From Bradyrhizobium sp. 190 (lineage in GTDB: Bacteria; Pseudomonadota; Alphaproteobacteria; Rhizobiales; Xanthobacteraceae): a stretch of DNA of 64,000 nucleotides. Shown here piece by piece: positions 9,498-18,848 of this stretch. The notes beneath the pieces are model-generated. The model worked only from the letters and a program-made list of their open reading frames with translations, did no database searches and had not been told where the DNA came from. The stretch lies in NCBI RefSeq assembly GCF_023073415.1, contig NZ_JADPJL010000083.1, positions 1 to 64,000 of the forward strand. Direction: 5' to 3'. Numbering within the stretch: the stretch's first letter is position 1; every line of letters begins with the position of its first letter. The translations under genes and the position numbers were made by a program.

Positions 9498-10077
9498 GAT
9501 AATTGAACAACGTGATTGTCTTTAAAACCAATAATCGGCGCCCTGACCGCGCCAGTATCGCGGCATTCTGCAATGCTATAGCAGCGATTTGATACCGTTT
9601 ATAGGCAGGAACAAACTTAATTTGGGTTCCACAGGAATCCGTCTGTGGAGACAATAGCCGCGGCCTTTAATAAAAATCCGCGGGCGTCCTCACTCGCGCT
9701 GAACCCGATGGATCTAGTTACTCGGCACGCGATAATGATTTAAGCCGCTTGTATTAATCTCAATATCGAAAACCGTCCTCGAGCGATCGCTTGATATTAC
9801 GCGCGCTCACCCTTCAGGGAATTAAGGCAAAGCGAAATTCCGAGGTCGCGTCCCACGTGCCTAGGCGATGATGAACAATTTCAAATCTGGTGCGTTGTGC
9901 ACGACCAGTCAGCGATCTGCAGTCGGTCGAGAGCGCAACGATGGTCGTTCGAATCCTGTTCGTTTCATGGGCCGTTTTCCTGCTGGCATCGCAACTAATT
10001 TGCGGCTGCGCCACATTCCTGCATTGGCTTTCGGCAGGCTAACGGCCCCACGCAGCGATGATGTCCGGCCGACGAGA
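9498..10077. other. Intergenic, no gene recognised
   Basis: About 580 bases separate two minus-strand small genes. Several 9498-9800 segments are AT-richer than the surroundings and could hold the promoter of the small membrane protein. Open frames in 9814-10077 on either strand translate into low-complexity arginine/serine sequence. I see no RNA gene or repeat. Confidence 0.4.
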
Positions 10078-10353
10078 TCAGTACCAGGGCCACCAGCTGT
10101 AACGATACCGCGGATTACCGTAGTTGCCAGGTCCGGCGTACGGTCCATAGAAATTCTTGTCGCCATAAACCCACCTGGCGACGGGCCGTCGCACATTCGG
10201 TCGATAGCAGTTTCCCGCCTCGTCGCAGATGACCTTCGCAGCCGTGATCAGCGAATCCGAGGCAGGCTGACTATGGCTGAGAAGCGGCGCTGCATCGGCA
10301 TTGGTAGCAATCAAAAGGCCGGCCGCCAGCACGGACGCACAGATCGGTCGCAT
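10078..10353 (-). CDS. Small secreted protein, Gly/Tyr/Trp-rich C-terminus
   Basis: This 91-residue protein has a clear signal peptide (MRPICASVLAAGLLIATNADA, cleavage near residue 21-22). The mature part is short, with a CDEAGNCYRP pair of cysteines near the middle and an aromatic/glycine-rich end (YGPYAGPGNYGNPRYRYSWW). AGGAGAG lies about 8 bases before the ATG. Small exported proteins with such tails are common in Bradyrhizobium and relatives, and their role is generally unknown. The Cys pair could form a disulfide in the periplasm. It is monocistronic as far as can be seen. Confidence 0.7.
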   Translation of the reverse strand: MRPICASVLAAGLLIATNADAAPLLSHSQPASDSLITAAKVICDEAGNCYRPNVRRPVARWVYGDKNFYGPYAGPGNYGNPRYRYSWWPWY

Positions 10354-10669
10354 GTTTCTTTCTCTCCTCGCGAATTTAATAGCTGCTTCGAAAATGCAGA
10401 GACTCGAAAATACAAGACTGACGGCTGACTGCAGGCAATCACCTCCACCTCCCCGGGTTGCGGCCGGCTTATGTTTTGGCCCCGCGTCCCCTGCACATGT
10501 TCGGGAATGGCGTACCCAGCCATAGACGGCCTACCTGATCGAGCCTACCCCGCCTAACCGGATGCTGACTAGGGCCTTCCACGCGTATTTTTCCACGATT
10601 ATCTGGGGTTTGCGCTTCCTTGGCGAACTCAGGCTCCACAAACTGGCCTCGGCGGCACCGGCGGCAATC
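10354..10669. other. Intergenic, no gene recognised
   Basis: About 315 bases lie between the 5' end of the small secreted-protein gene and the 3' end of the LysR gene. The right side of the small gene must hold its promoter. I see no coding frame of normal composition and no strong hairpin. Confidence 0.4.
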
Positions 10670-11620
10670 CTATGAATTCTTCGCGCTGGCGGCTTGGAAT
10701 ATCGCAACGCCATCGGCGGTATCGGCGCAGCTATTTTGGATCTCGATGACGTCACTTAGGGTATCAATAAATTCGCGGGTCAATCGCGACGGCAGCAGAT
10801 GGCGCGGCCGGACGAGCCGCCCCGTTACCTTCACCGGCGGATAGAACGGCCGCGTTACCAGATCGGTTGCTGGCGCCCCCATCGCTCCCAGCCCGTCAAG
10901 CAACGCCAGACCTGCACCGGCCCGCACCAGTGCGCAGGCAACCGTAGACTGCGACACCTCAATTGCAATCTTCAACGGCACGTCCGCATCCGCAAAAACG
11001 CGTACGGCGTGGATTCCCAAAGGAAGCTGCCTGCTCAGACATATCAGCGTTTCATGCTCGATATCAGCGGGCGCGATATGAAGCTTCGATGCCAATGGAT
11101 GCGTACGCGGCATGACGCATCCGAAATCGGTGGCCCAAAGATCGGTCACAGACACACCGGGCGCCGCGATGGAATCGATGACGAACCCCAGATCTGCCTG
11201 GTGATTGGCGACGTGCGTGGCGACTTGCAGCGCACTCATCGACTGGAGCGTGATAACGACATCAGGCCGCGACCTGCAGAATTTTGCTATCGCGCTTGGG
11301 AGCAGCGCATTTGCGAAGGCGGAGATCGCCGCGATATTGAGTCCGCCCGCGCGCCCTGCTCCCAGGTCGGCGGCGCGCTTCTGGACGACGTCAAAGGCTG
11401 CGAACGCCCTGACTGTCTCGGAAAACAACGATCGGGCTTCCGGCGTTGGCAATAATCGCTTTTTCCGTCGCAAGAATAGCGAGAATCCGAGCCGTCGTTC
11501 CGCCTGCTGGAGGGTTCGGCTGACGGCCGGTTGGGAAATATGAAGCGCCTCGGCCGCCGCGGTAACGGTGCCCAACTCCATAACGCGTCGGAACACCTCC
11601 AACTCCCGAATGCTCAACAT
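10670..11620 (-). CDS. LysR-family transcriptional regulator
   Basis: The protein has 316 residues. An N-terminal winged helix-turn-helix covers residues 1-60 (ELEVFRRVMELGTVTAAAEA, then HISQPAVSRTLQQAERRLG), typical of LTTRs, and a periplasmic-binding-protein-like effector domain follows (about 90-300). I chose an ATG at 11620 (MLSIRELEVF); an ATG one codon earlier and an in-frame start at 11668 are alternatives, but the longer form adds residues outside the family pattern. It is divergent from the enolase-superfamily gene and Bug receptor gene, so by the usual LTTR arrangement it probably controls them, with a metabolite of that pathway as effector. Confidence 0.9.
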   Translation of the reverse strand: MLSIRELEVFRRVMELGTVTAAAEALHISQPAVSRTLQQAERRLGFSLFLRRKKRLLPTPEARSLFSETVRAFAAFDVVQKRAADLGAGRAGGLNIAAISAFANALLPSAIAKFCRSRPDVVITLQSMSALQVATHVANHQADLGFVIDSIAAPGVSVTDLWATDFGCVMPRTHPLASKLHIAPADIEHETLICLSRQLPLGIHAVRVFADADVPLKIAIEVSQSTVACALVRAGAGLALLDGLGAMGAPATDLVTRPFYPPVKVTGRLVRPRHLLPSRLTREFIDTLSDVIEIQNSCADTADGVAIFQAASAKNS

Positions 11621-11641
11621 CATAACCTCAAAACATGATTG

Positions 11642-11657
11642 ATACAGCTTTCGGTAT
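11642..11657. promoter_or_regulatory. Candidate LysR binding site
   Basis: The divergent 138-base intergenic region contains ATAC-N8-GTAT, an inverted repeat of the LTTR-box type, about 20 bases from the regulator's start codon. It is near the regulator end, where autoregulatory sites often sit. A single short palindrome has low information content, so this is only a candidate. Confidence 0.25.
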
Positions 11658-11758
11658 TTTGAACACATGCATCTTGAGACGACAATGGCTGCGGGCGGCC
11701 AAAACAGGCCGTGTTCGCTGGCCCTGGTCGTCAGGCCGAATCGTCGAAGGTCTCATCC

Positions 11759-12856
11759 ATGAGCGCACCAAGGATTGCGGCAATCAGGGCGTTCGCGCTG
11801 CGAATTCCGTTTGACCATTGGGGCCCCTCTCCGGCGTTCGCAGGCCAGCCACGCACCACGCTCGATACCGTCCTGGTGCGGGTCACAACCGATCGTGGCA
11901 CGGTGGGTTGGGGCGAAGCCTATGGCGGCTTCTGGTCGGCGGTCGTTCCAGCGATCGACCAATGGGTTGCGCCACTGGCGATTGGCCAGAAAGTCGACGA
12001 TGTCGAGCTGCCGGCGCGGATTGAGCGAACCCTGCACAATCTCGGTCGCGCGGGCGCCACCATTCACGCCATCAGCGGTCTCGACATCGCTCTATGGGAC
12101 ATCCGAGGCAAACTTGCCGGGGTACCGGTTTCGACTTTGCTTGGCGGCCGCAGGCGCGATCGCATCGCGGTTTATGCATCCCTGCTGCAGTACAACGGCG
12201 ACCTGGAACGGGTTCGACGTATTGTCGAGCGCGCACTCGGCGACGGCTTTCAGCAGATCAAATTGCACGAGCGCACGTCCGATGCGGTCGCAGCGGCCCG
12301 CGACGTGGCGGGCCCGAGCGTGCCGTTGATGGTCGATACCAATTGCGCGTGGTTGCCCGCGGATGCAGTCAATGCCGTTACCGAAATGGCGCCATCGAAT
12401 CTTCTGTGGATCGAAGAACCGATCTGGCCGCCGGAGGATTTCGCATCGCTTGCCGCGCTGAGGCGGGCGTCTGGCGTTGCAACCGCAATCGGAGAGAACG
12501 CCAGCAATGCTCTCGATTTCAAAAAAATGCTCGCGGATGATTGTGTCGACTATGTTCAGCCCAGCGTGATCAAGATCGGCGGCCTCACGCCGCTTTGGCG
12601 AATCTGCACCGAGTCGGAGGCGGCTGGAGCAACCTGCGTCCCCCACTCGCCATTCTTCGGCCCGGGCTATCTCGCGACCATCCATGTGCTGGCGGCCAAG
12701 GACCGAACGAGCGCCCTGGAACGATTTTATTGCGATCTTGCCTTCGATCCCTGCGGCAGCTTCGCGCCGATTGCGGCAGGTTTCATGGATATTCCCGACG
12801 GGCCGGGTCTCGGCGGCGATCCGGATATGGATCTCATAGAACGATATAGCGCCTAA
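11759..12856 (+). CDS. Enolase-superfamily (mandelate racemase/muconate lactonizing type) enzyme
   Basis: This 365-residue protein has the capping domain in residues 1-125 and a TIM barrel after it. Metal ligands are visible as D193 (LMVDTNCAW), E219 (LWIEEPIWPPED) and E246 (AIGENASN). The second-strand motif is K168-L-H170, where mandelate racemase has K-x-K, and VPHSPFFGPG brings a His (H296) on the opposite face with an Asp near 264. That layout suits a racemase or acid-sugar dehydratase acting on a hydroxy-acid through an enolate. The exact substrate cannot be assigned. The ATG at 11759 is the natural start; an in-frame start at 11711 would add 16 unrelated residues. It lies 49 bases before the Bug receptor gene. 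Confidence 0.85.
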   Translation: MSAPRIAAIRAFALRIPFDHWGPSPAFAGQPRTTLDTVLVRVTTDRGTVGWGEAYGGFWSAVVPAIDQWVAPLAIGQKVDDVELPARIERTLHNLGRAGATIHAISGLDIALWDIRGKLAGVPVSTLLGGRRRDRIAVYASLLQYNGDLERVRRIVERALGDGFQQIKLHERTSDAVAAARDVAGPSVPLMVDTNCAWLPADAVNAVTEMAPSNLLWIEEPIWPPEDFASLAALRRASGVATAIGENASNALDFKKMLADDCVDYVQPSVIKIGGLTPLWRICTESEAAGATCVPHSPFFGPGYLATIHVLAAKDRTSALERFYCDLAFDPCGSFAPIAAGFMDIPDGPGLGGDPDMDLIERYSA

Positions 12857-12905
12857 AAACGCGATGACGCGCCTGACGACTGATGAGAAACCGGACTCGA
12901 AAATC

Positions 12906-13889
12906 ATGATCCATATAAATCGACGTTCTCTTCTGGCGGGATTGACATCCGTCGCGGCCACATCGCTGGCGGGACCACATGCGCAGGCGCAACAATATCC
13001 GCAGCGTCCCGTCCGTGTCATTGTCCCTTACGCCGCTGGAGGCGCATCGGACATCGTCGCACGCCTCGTAGCCGGGGCCATGGGCGAGAAGCTTGGACAA
13101 TCGCTCTTTATCGACAACCGGGGCGGCGGTGCGAGCATGATCGGCACCCAGGCAATCGCGACTGCCGCGCCCGATGGCTACACGATCGGCGTCGTCGACA
13201 GCGCGTTCACCATCAACCCCAGCCTGTTCGGGACCAAACTGCCGTATGACACGAAAAAGAATTTCACGCCGGTATCACTGCTGGCCCGCACCTCCTTGCT
13301 GCTGGTTGTTTCGGAATCTCTTCCAGTCAGCAACGTAAAAGAATTGATCGCGCTCGCGAAGTCGAAGCCGGGTGCGCTGAGCATGGCAACAGCCGGGCTC
13401 GGCACGGCTGTCCATCTCGGCTGTGAACAATTCCGCCAGGAAACCGGCATCGACGTTGTCTCGGTGCCATATCGCGGCGGAGGGCCATCCATTATTGATC
13501 TGCTCGGCGGGAAGGTCGATTTTACTTTCAGCACGATCCCCACCGTTCTCGCGCATGTTCGCGACGGCAAGTTGCGGGCGCTGGGAAGCACGACAGCACG
13601 GATCGCACAACTGCCTGACGTGCCCAGCATGGCGGAGGCCGGTCTGCCAAAGGTCGATGCGGCGCCGGACTTTGGAATCGTTGCGCCTGCCAATCTGCCG
13701 GAAGCTATCCTCAATGAACTCAGCGCGGTCGCACAGGCCGCGCTAAAATCCGACGATTTGCGCCGGCGCCTCGATGAGATCGGCTACGAACCGATCGGCT
13801 CCACACCGCAGCAGTACATTGCCCATATCGATACTTCGATCGAGAAATGGCGCGACGTCGTCACGACCGGCAACATCAAACCTGAATGA
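12906..13889 (+). CDS. Bug-family (TctC) periplasmic solute receptor, Tat-type signal
   Basis: The protein has 327 residues. The N-terminus MIHINRRSLLAGLTSVAAT carries a twin-arginine-like signal, with cleavage after AQAQ. The mature part has the family hallmarks: YPQRPVRVIVPYAAGG, PDGYTIG, and LPDVPSMAEAGLP near the C-terminal third. Bug receptors bind carboxylates or amino-acid-like organic acids and often work with TctAB permeases, which are not present nearby. Together with the upstream enolase-superfamily enzyme this suggests uptake and breakdown of an organic or sugar acid. An upstream in-frame start at 12864 exists, but the signal peptide favours 12906. Confidence 0.9.
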   Translation: MIHINRRSLLAGLTSVAATSLAGPHAQAQQYPQRPVRVIVPYAAGGASDIVARLVAGAMGEKLGQSLFIDNRGGGASMIGTQAIATAAPDGYTIGVVDSAFTINPSLFGTKLPYDTKKNFTPVSLLARTSLLLVVSESLPVSNVKELIALAKSKPGALSMATAGLGTAVHLGCEQFRQETGIDVVSVPYRGGGPSIIDLLGGKVDFTFSTIPTVLAHVRDGKLRALGSTTARIAQLPDVPSMAEAGLPKVDAAPDFGIVAPANLPEAILNELSAVAQAALKSDDLRRRLDEIGYEPIGSTPQQYIAHIDTSIEKWRDVVTTGNIKPE

Positions 13890-13978
13890 AGCTGCACAGC
13901 GCCCGCTATGCGCCACAACTTTCCAACGCCTCCGCGGGTGGCCCCGGTTCGACCGGTCCGCAGCGCGCCATCAGCATT

Positions 13979-16105
13979 TCATTCGTTCCCGGAATCAAGG
14001 CGGCTTACCTCCAAATTTTGGGCGCGATACCTCCTCGACGTTGCGGCGTCATCGCAAATCGTTCGGTGATAGCGAGCGACGCTGTCCAAGGGATATCTGG
14101 CGAGGAACAGGTCCAATTCGGCTTCGGCGACAACCGGCGGATCATTGCGAAGCGCCATATACACCGCTTCCCATTCGCTACAGAATTTCCGCTCGTCGAC
14201 TTCGGCCAAGACGCTCTCACTTCGCAGTTCATATATATCGAACGTCTCGGCGAAGCCCTTGGGGGTGATCCGGTCGACACTGCGAAAGCAAAATCGTGAG
14301 CCCACGCGCTCCCTCAGGGCGGAGCTGACGAGGATCGAGGTTCCGTAGTTCTTGTTGAGCCCTTCGAGGCGCGCCGCGAGATTAACAGTCGCGCCGAGCG
14401 CGGTGTAATTCATGCGGTCTTCTGACCCGATATTGCCAACGACGGCCTCGCCGGTGTGCAGGCCAATCCGCGTATTATACGCCGGCCATCCTTCCCGCTC
14501 GAACTCGGCATTGAGGCGATCATTGGCACGTCGAAGCGCGAGCGCGGCAGCACAGGCATTAGCCGCGTGATCCGGGTCGTCTGCTGGCGCGTTCCAGATC
14601 GCCATGATGGCGTCGCCGATGAATTTGTCGACGGTGCCGGCATACGCCACGATCTCGTGCGACATCGCGGCAAAGTATCGCGATGTATACTTCATGACCT
14701 GTGCCGGGTCGGCCTTCTCGGTGATCTCCGTGAAATTCACCACGTCGGAAAACAGCAATGTGACTTCCCTGCGCGTTCCACCGAGTTGCAACGGAGTCCC
14801 GGTTTCAATCAACTTCTCCACCAGCCGGCGCGGCACGAAGTGCGAGAATGTCTCAGTGACGGTCCGCATGGTCGACACCGACCGGCCGAGTTCATCTATC
14901 TCACGAATGATCGAACGCACCGGCGGCGCTGAGGAAGGTTCGAACCTCTGAATTCGATCGGTCTCTGCGGCGAGGGCGCGCAGGGACCGGGACAGCAGCG
15001 AGCCGATCAGAAACACGATCGGGACCATCAACGCGACGAAACCCAGCGTGGCGGCAAACAGCCGTCCACGCTCGGAGAGGATAGCGGCAAAGAATTCATC
15101 GACCGGCGCCACCACCGCCACGCGCAAGTTGGCGGGACCTGACCTGGGGATGGTCTGGAACGCCGCGGCATACAGCCGGCCGTCCGGATCTTTAAAGAAC
15201 TGCTCGGCGATTCCATTCTCGCGCCACGCGCGGATCGCCTTCAGAACACCCGCCATATCGGTCTCACGCAGGCGAGGAATCGTGCCGGAAACTTCCCTTC
15301 CGAGCATTTCCGACATCCGGGGATGGGCCAGAATGCGATCGTCATCGTCAAACAGGAAAGCGACGCCGGAGGCGGTTAGGTTCTCTTTCTTCATCACCTC
15401 CTGTGTCACGTCCAGCAACAGATCGCCCGCGCTCACGCCGCCCCTGCCCTGTTTCAGCGCGGACTGAACGGTGTAGCCCTGCTTACCGGTTGCGAAGAAA
15501 ATATAGGGCCCGGTCAACCAACTGCCATCGCGGCGAGCGCCATCCTTGTACCAGGGGCGCTCGCGTGGATCGTAGTCGAGCGGGCCCGGTAGCTCCCTGA
15601 TCGTTTCGAGCTGGTCGGATAGAAACAGTCTTCTCGATTTGACCTGGCTCGGGTCAGACCGCGAAATCAGAACCATTCGGAACGCCGCCTGTTCGGGCGC
15701 CTCCAGCCTCGCGCGCGTTTCCCGCCCCGCACCATCGATGGCGTCCATTTCGATAAAGGAACCGTCATCGTAACCGACATAGAGGTTGAAGAGCTGGTTG
15801 TTGTTCTTCAGCATGGCGGCCAGCAGCGCGACCAGCCGCGGATTGTCGTCGATATCCGCGGATTGGACCGGCGGCAGCGCATTCAATATTTCGAGATTGT
15901 CCCGGACCAACTTCAATTGCGAGCCGATCCGGTCAGACGATAGTTCGGCGACTTTCCCGATGAACTGACTGGCGGCCGTTTCCGTGACCGCGGCGATCCG
16001 CTGAAAACTGAGATAGACCAGCGTCAGACCGATAACGAGCACGATCGCGACAAACAGCGCGATAATGGAGGTCTTGAACCCTAGCTGTACGCCTCCTTGT
16101 TTCAT
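13979..16105 (-). CDS. Membrane adenylate cyclase with Cache and HAMP domains
   Basis: The protein has 708 residues. A transmembrane helix lies at about 12-34 and an extracytoplasmic double-Cache-like sensor at about 40-345 (RERPWYKDGARRDGSW is typical of dCache). A second helix follows at 350-372, then HAMP (about 372-425) and a class III cyclase catalytic domain (about 445-620) with metal aspartates D454 (LFSDVVNFTEIT) and D498 (FIGDAIMAIW). It should make cAMP in response to an external small molecule. It is the last gene of a minus-strand run after the frameshifted HlyD-like gene, 28 bases away, so it may share that promoter. Confidence 0.9.
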   Translation of the reverse strand: MKQGGVQLGFKTSIIALFVAIVLVIGLTLVYLSFQRIAAVTETAASQFIGKVAELSSDRIGSQLKLVRDNLEILNALPPVQSADIDDNPRLVALLAAMLKNNNQLFNLYVGYDDGSFIEMDAIDGAGRETRARLEAPEQAAFRMVLISRSDPSQVKSRRLFLSDQLETIRELPGPLDYDPRERPWYKDGARRDGSWLTGPYIFFATGKQGYTVQSALKQGRGGVSAGDLLLDVTQEVMKKENLTASGVAFLFDDDDRILAHPRMSEMLGREVSGTIPRLRETDMAGVLKAIRAWRENGIAEQFFKDPDGRLYAAAFQTIPRSGPANLRVAVVAPVDEFFAAILSERGRLFAATLGFVALMVPIVFLIGSLLSRSLRALAAETDRIQRFEPSSAPPVRSIIREIDELGRSVSTMRTVTETFSHFVPRRLVEKLIETGTPLQLGGTRREVTLLFSDVVNFTEITEKADPAQVMKYTSRYFAAMSHEIVAYAGTVDKFIGDAIMAIWNAPADDPDHAANACAAALALRRANDRLNAEFEREGWPAYNTRIGLHTGEAVVGNIGSEDRMNYTALGATVNLAARLEGLNKNYGTSILVSSALRERVGSRFCFRSVDRITPKGFAETFDIYELRSESVLAEVDERKFCSEWEAVYMALRNDPPVVAEAELDLFLARYPLDSVARYHRTICDDAATSRRYRAQNLEVSRLDSGNE

Positions 16106-16133
16106 CTTCGGCTCACGATCGATCGCGCCCCGC

Positions 16134-17074
16134 TCAAAACGGATTAACGAAATTGATGATCGCCACTTGCCGCAGCAGCACCTTGCGGATCACATGCGTC
16201 GCCTTGACGTGCCCGGTGAAAATTGCGGCTTCGCCGGTGGCGCCGGCCGGCAATGCGCGCGCGAACTCGGCATCATCCAGCTTGATCCGCACGACGAACG
16301 GAAGCGACTGAACGGCTTTCGGTGCAACGGCCAGCCCGGACGTCTGGACCTGTCCGGTGGCCACCGCCTGAGGATGCTTTCGACCTTCGCCGCGTAGACC
16401 CTGCCGGGCATCACCTTGAACGTGACTTCGGCGTCCTGCCCAGGCCGCACATACCGCGCGTCGTTCTGCGCAATTTCGACGCCGATCAGCGTATCCGACG
16501 TGTCGATGAACGCCATGACGGGCGCGAGCGGCAGGTTCGCGACGCGCGCGCCTTTACGCAAGGCCACGTTGGTCGCATAGCCGTCGGCAGGTGCGCGCAC
16601 GACCGTCTTGTCCAAATTCCACTGCGCGCCTTCGAGTTGCGCCGTGAGTTGGTCGACCTCGGACTGCCTCTGCTCGACGTCGAATTTGCGGCCCGAGTCG
16701 CGTTCGAAGAGCTGCGTCATCTGCGACAGCCGCGTGTCGGACAGCTTCAATTGCGCCTTGATGGCCTTGACCTGGGCATCGAAAGGCGTCGGATCAATCC
16801 GAAACAGCACCGCGCCCGCCTTCAGCGGCTTGTTGGCCTCGACAGGAACGTCGATGACTTCGCCCGCGACGTCAGGCACGATCGCAACCGAATTCCGCAC
16901 CACCAGCGCAGGCCCTTGCGGCGCGCCCCACCCCATCGGAATGAACAGCAGCAAATTGAGCAGCAGCAGGACGATGAAGGGCGAGGCCTTCCAGACCAGG
17001 TTGAAGGTGACGATGCCGAAGCGCACCAACAGGAACAACAGCACGAGGTACACCGCCATGATCGCGACCATCAT
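16134..17074 (-). pseudogene. HlyD/EmrA-type membrane fusion protein gene with frameshift
   Basis: Reading starts at adjacent ATG codons (17074), with two N-terminal hydrophobic helices followed by biotinyl-lipoyl-like and coiled-coil segments (DVAGEVIDVPVEANKPLKAG, then VRAPADGYATNVALRKGA). At about 16369 the frame breaks: the sequence AGGCGGTGG gives R-R-W, whereas one more base would give R-A-V and join cleanly to ATGQVQTSGLAVAPKAVQSL and on to the natural end (stop 16134-16136). One missing base therefore splits an otherwise normal protein of about 313 residues; left alone, the first frame runs to 16190 with a nonsense tail. It could be a true mutation or a sequencing error. The family, often paired with DUF3302 proteins, forms the periplasmic adaptor of an efflux system. 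Confidence 0.75.
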
Positions 17075-17272
17075 GACCGTGGCTCCCTGCCTTGCGAGGC
17101 GGGTACATCGACATAGGCCCAGATCAGTGCGACGACCGGCCACAGCGCAAAGCCGCAGATCAGCGTGGACCCAGCCGGCGACCGTTACCGCCTGCGCCTG
17201 CGGGTGGCCTCGCGTTGTCGCAATGTGCCCCGGCAGCCAGCCGGCGATTGTCGTTGCACTCACTCCCAGCAT
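17071..17272 (-). pseudogene. DUF3302-like small membrane protein remnant
   Basis: The first part reads WLPGHIATTRGHPQAQAV, matching the conserved Leu-Pro-Gly-x-Ile-Ala...His-Pro-Gln-Ala segment of DUF3302 (YiaW-type) proteins. Then, after VTVAGW, the frame changes by one base and continues as ALWPVVALIWAYVDVPASQG to a TGA at 17071-17073. That TGA overlaps the ATG of the HlyD-like gene (ATGA). The hydrophobic N-terminal helix expected upstream is not found. The gene thus has a lost start and an internal frameshift. DUF3302 and HlyD genes commonly form one operon, and here both are broken. Confidence 0.65.
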
Positions 17273-17463
17273 GAAATCATCACATCGAAGCGCGCAGACT
17301 CCCCTATCGCGTGCCCCCGACTCGATTGGAGTTTCACGCGCGATCTGTTGACGATTCCGGGATGCTAGGACAACTCGACATTGTTGTGATGTGCAGTTTG
17401 TGCCAATCTGGGGGGCGCGAAACCGGTCAAAACATAGCTTAATTCTAACAACACGGAGGCTGC

Positions 17464-18474
17464 GTGATGCCTCGGCCGATCTCGGTGAACAGCTCCAGCC
17501 TGGACAGCTTCGAAGGCCTTCATCAGGCGATTCATGGATCCCATGTCGAGGTGATGCAACTGGGCGCCGGAAAGTTTTGTGGCTTATTGAGCCATGTCAG
17601 CATCGGAGATCTCTCGCTCAGCATCGGCTCATTTTCCGTCGGCGTTCGCACCCAGCGCGTGCCGACCGACGACAAGCTCGTTGTCGGAATGCTGCTCTAC
17701 TCGGAAGACCGCGTCACCCACTGGTCTTTTGATATGCGCCCGGCGGATGTTCTGGTGATGCCTCCCAGTACCGAGCATGACGGAATTTTTCGTGGCGCTG
17801 CTGCGTATGCTGCGATCCGCCTCGATCTCTGCGAGGTCACGTCTCTGTTCAAGGGCGAACCGAGATTGAGTGATCCCGCCGCATGGCTCGACAAAAGCCG
17901 CTATCGGGCGGACCCTTTAGTCAGCGTTGCAGCAACACGCCGGCTGCCTCTGATCGTTTCCCGTCTGGCACAGCACCAGGGTGCCTTATCTGACGATGCC
18001 GCCGATTTCTGGAAACGGTCCATCGTGGACGCCGTAACTGGAACGATCTTGCATTCGTTACCCCGGGACTCCAGAGGACCTCTGCCCTCGGCGACGCAGT
18101 TGGTGGGAAAAGTCGACGATTACCTCGATGCGGCCGGCCTCAGACCGGTCCACATTTCCGAGATCTGCGCACACCTCAACGTCACCCGACGAACGCTGCA
18201 CCGTGCATTCTTCGACGTTCTGGGGCTGGGACCGATAACGTTCCTGCGCCAAAAGCGGCTTTGCGCCATTCACTCCGTTCTAAAGGACAACGACCCTGCA
18301 ACGACCACAGTCGCGCAGGTCGCGATCCAGCACGGCTTCATCGAGCTCGGACGTTTCTCTCATTACTACCATTCGCTATTCGGGGAATATCCATCGGAAA
18401 CACTTTGCGGCTACGGCGCGCGGGTCGATCCGCAGTCGAGATCACGCATCATGGCCGGCGCGCGCTCATACTGA
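17464..18474 (+). CDS. AraC-family transcriptional regulator
   Basis: This 336-residue protein has a C-terminal double helix-turn-helix (about 225-325): VHISEICAHLNVTRRTLHRA, then FLRQKRLCAIHSVLK and VAQVAIQHGFIELGRFSHYY, the standard AraC/XylS second motif. The N-terminal 200 residues are a sensing domain of unclear ligand. A GTG at 17464 and an ATG at 17467 are both possible starts. It is divergent from the decayed DUF3302-HlyD genes and the cyclase, which it may once have controlled. It resembles the AraC type with the HTH block followed by a short basic tail. Confidence 0.88.
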   Translation: MMPRPISVNSSSLDSFEGLHQAIHGSHVEVMQLGAGKFCGLLSHVSIGDLSLSIGSFSVGVRTQRVPTDDKLVVGMLLYSEDRVTHWSFDMRPADVLVMPPSTEHDGIFRGAAAYAAIRLDLCEVTSLFKGEPRLSDPAAWLDKSRYRADPLVSVAATRRLPLIVSRLAQHQGALSDDAADFWKRSIVDAVTGTILHSLPRDSRGPLPSATQLVGKVDDYLDAAGLRPVHISEICAHLNVTRRTLHRAFFDVLGLGPITFLRQKRLCAIHSVLKDNDPATTTVAQVAIQHGFIELGRFSHYYHSLFGEYPSETLCGYGARVDPQSRSRIMAGARSY

Positions 18475-18623
18475 TGTCGCCTGACCACTGCACACGCCGG
18501 CAGGTCTCGCCGAAAAACTCGGTCCAGCCGCGTCCATCTCCTTTTTCTGGGGCAGATCGGTCACGAAGATCGAGGCTCCGAGCCCCCTATTCAAGACAGC
18601 AAACCAGTCGCCGGCCATTTCCG

Positions 18624-18848
18624 CTACACCGGAAGCCGAATGCCCGCCTGAACTGACGTATCGCGCAGCGACTGAAGCGTTCCTCGCGGAGAACCGCATC
18701 GCCCACATTTCAGAATCGAACATGGATCCGGTTGGACCTCGACCGGCAACGCAACCGTCGGGCTGCCGCATTGTTCGCAAACCAGCTTGAATGTTTGGCC
18801 ACCCATCAGGGCGACGCTCGTTTCAACACCCATGTCGTATTTATCCAT
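18624..18848 (-). CDS. Small zinc-ribbon-like protein, unknown
   Basis: This 74-residue protein contains two Cys-x-x-Cys pairs (LVCEQCGSPTVALPVEV and LKCGRCGSPRGTLQSLRD), spaced as in a small zinc ribbon. No helix-turn-helix or membrane helix is seen in this form. I chose the ATG at 18848 (MDKYDMGVETSVALMGG). An in-frame extension to 18914 would add a hydrophobic 22-residue N-terminus of doubtful reality. Function is unknown; single zinc ribbons often bind nucleic acid or partner proteins. Confidence 0.55.
   Translation of the reverse strand: MDKYDMGVETSVALMGGQTFKLVCEQCGSPTVALPVEVQPDPCSILKCGRCGSPRGTLQSLRDTSVQAGIRLPV

Noticed and set aside
12092..13021. Minus-strand open frame of 309 codons
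   Set aside because: Antisense to the enolase-superfamily and Bug receptor genes; His/Arg/Cys-rich, no domain seen.
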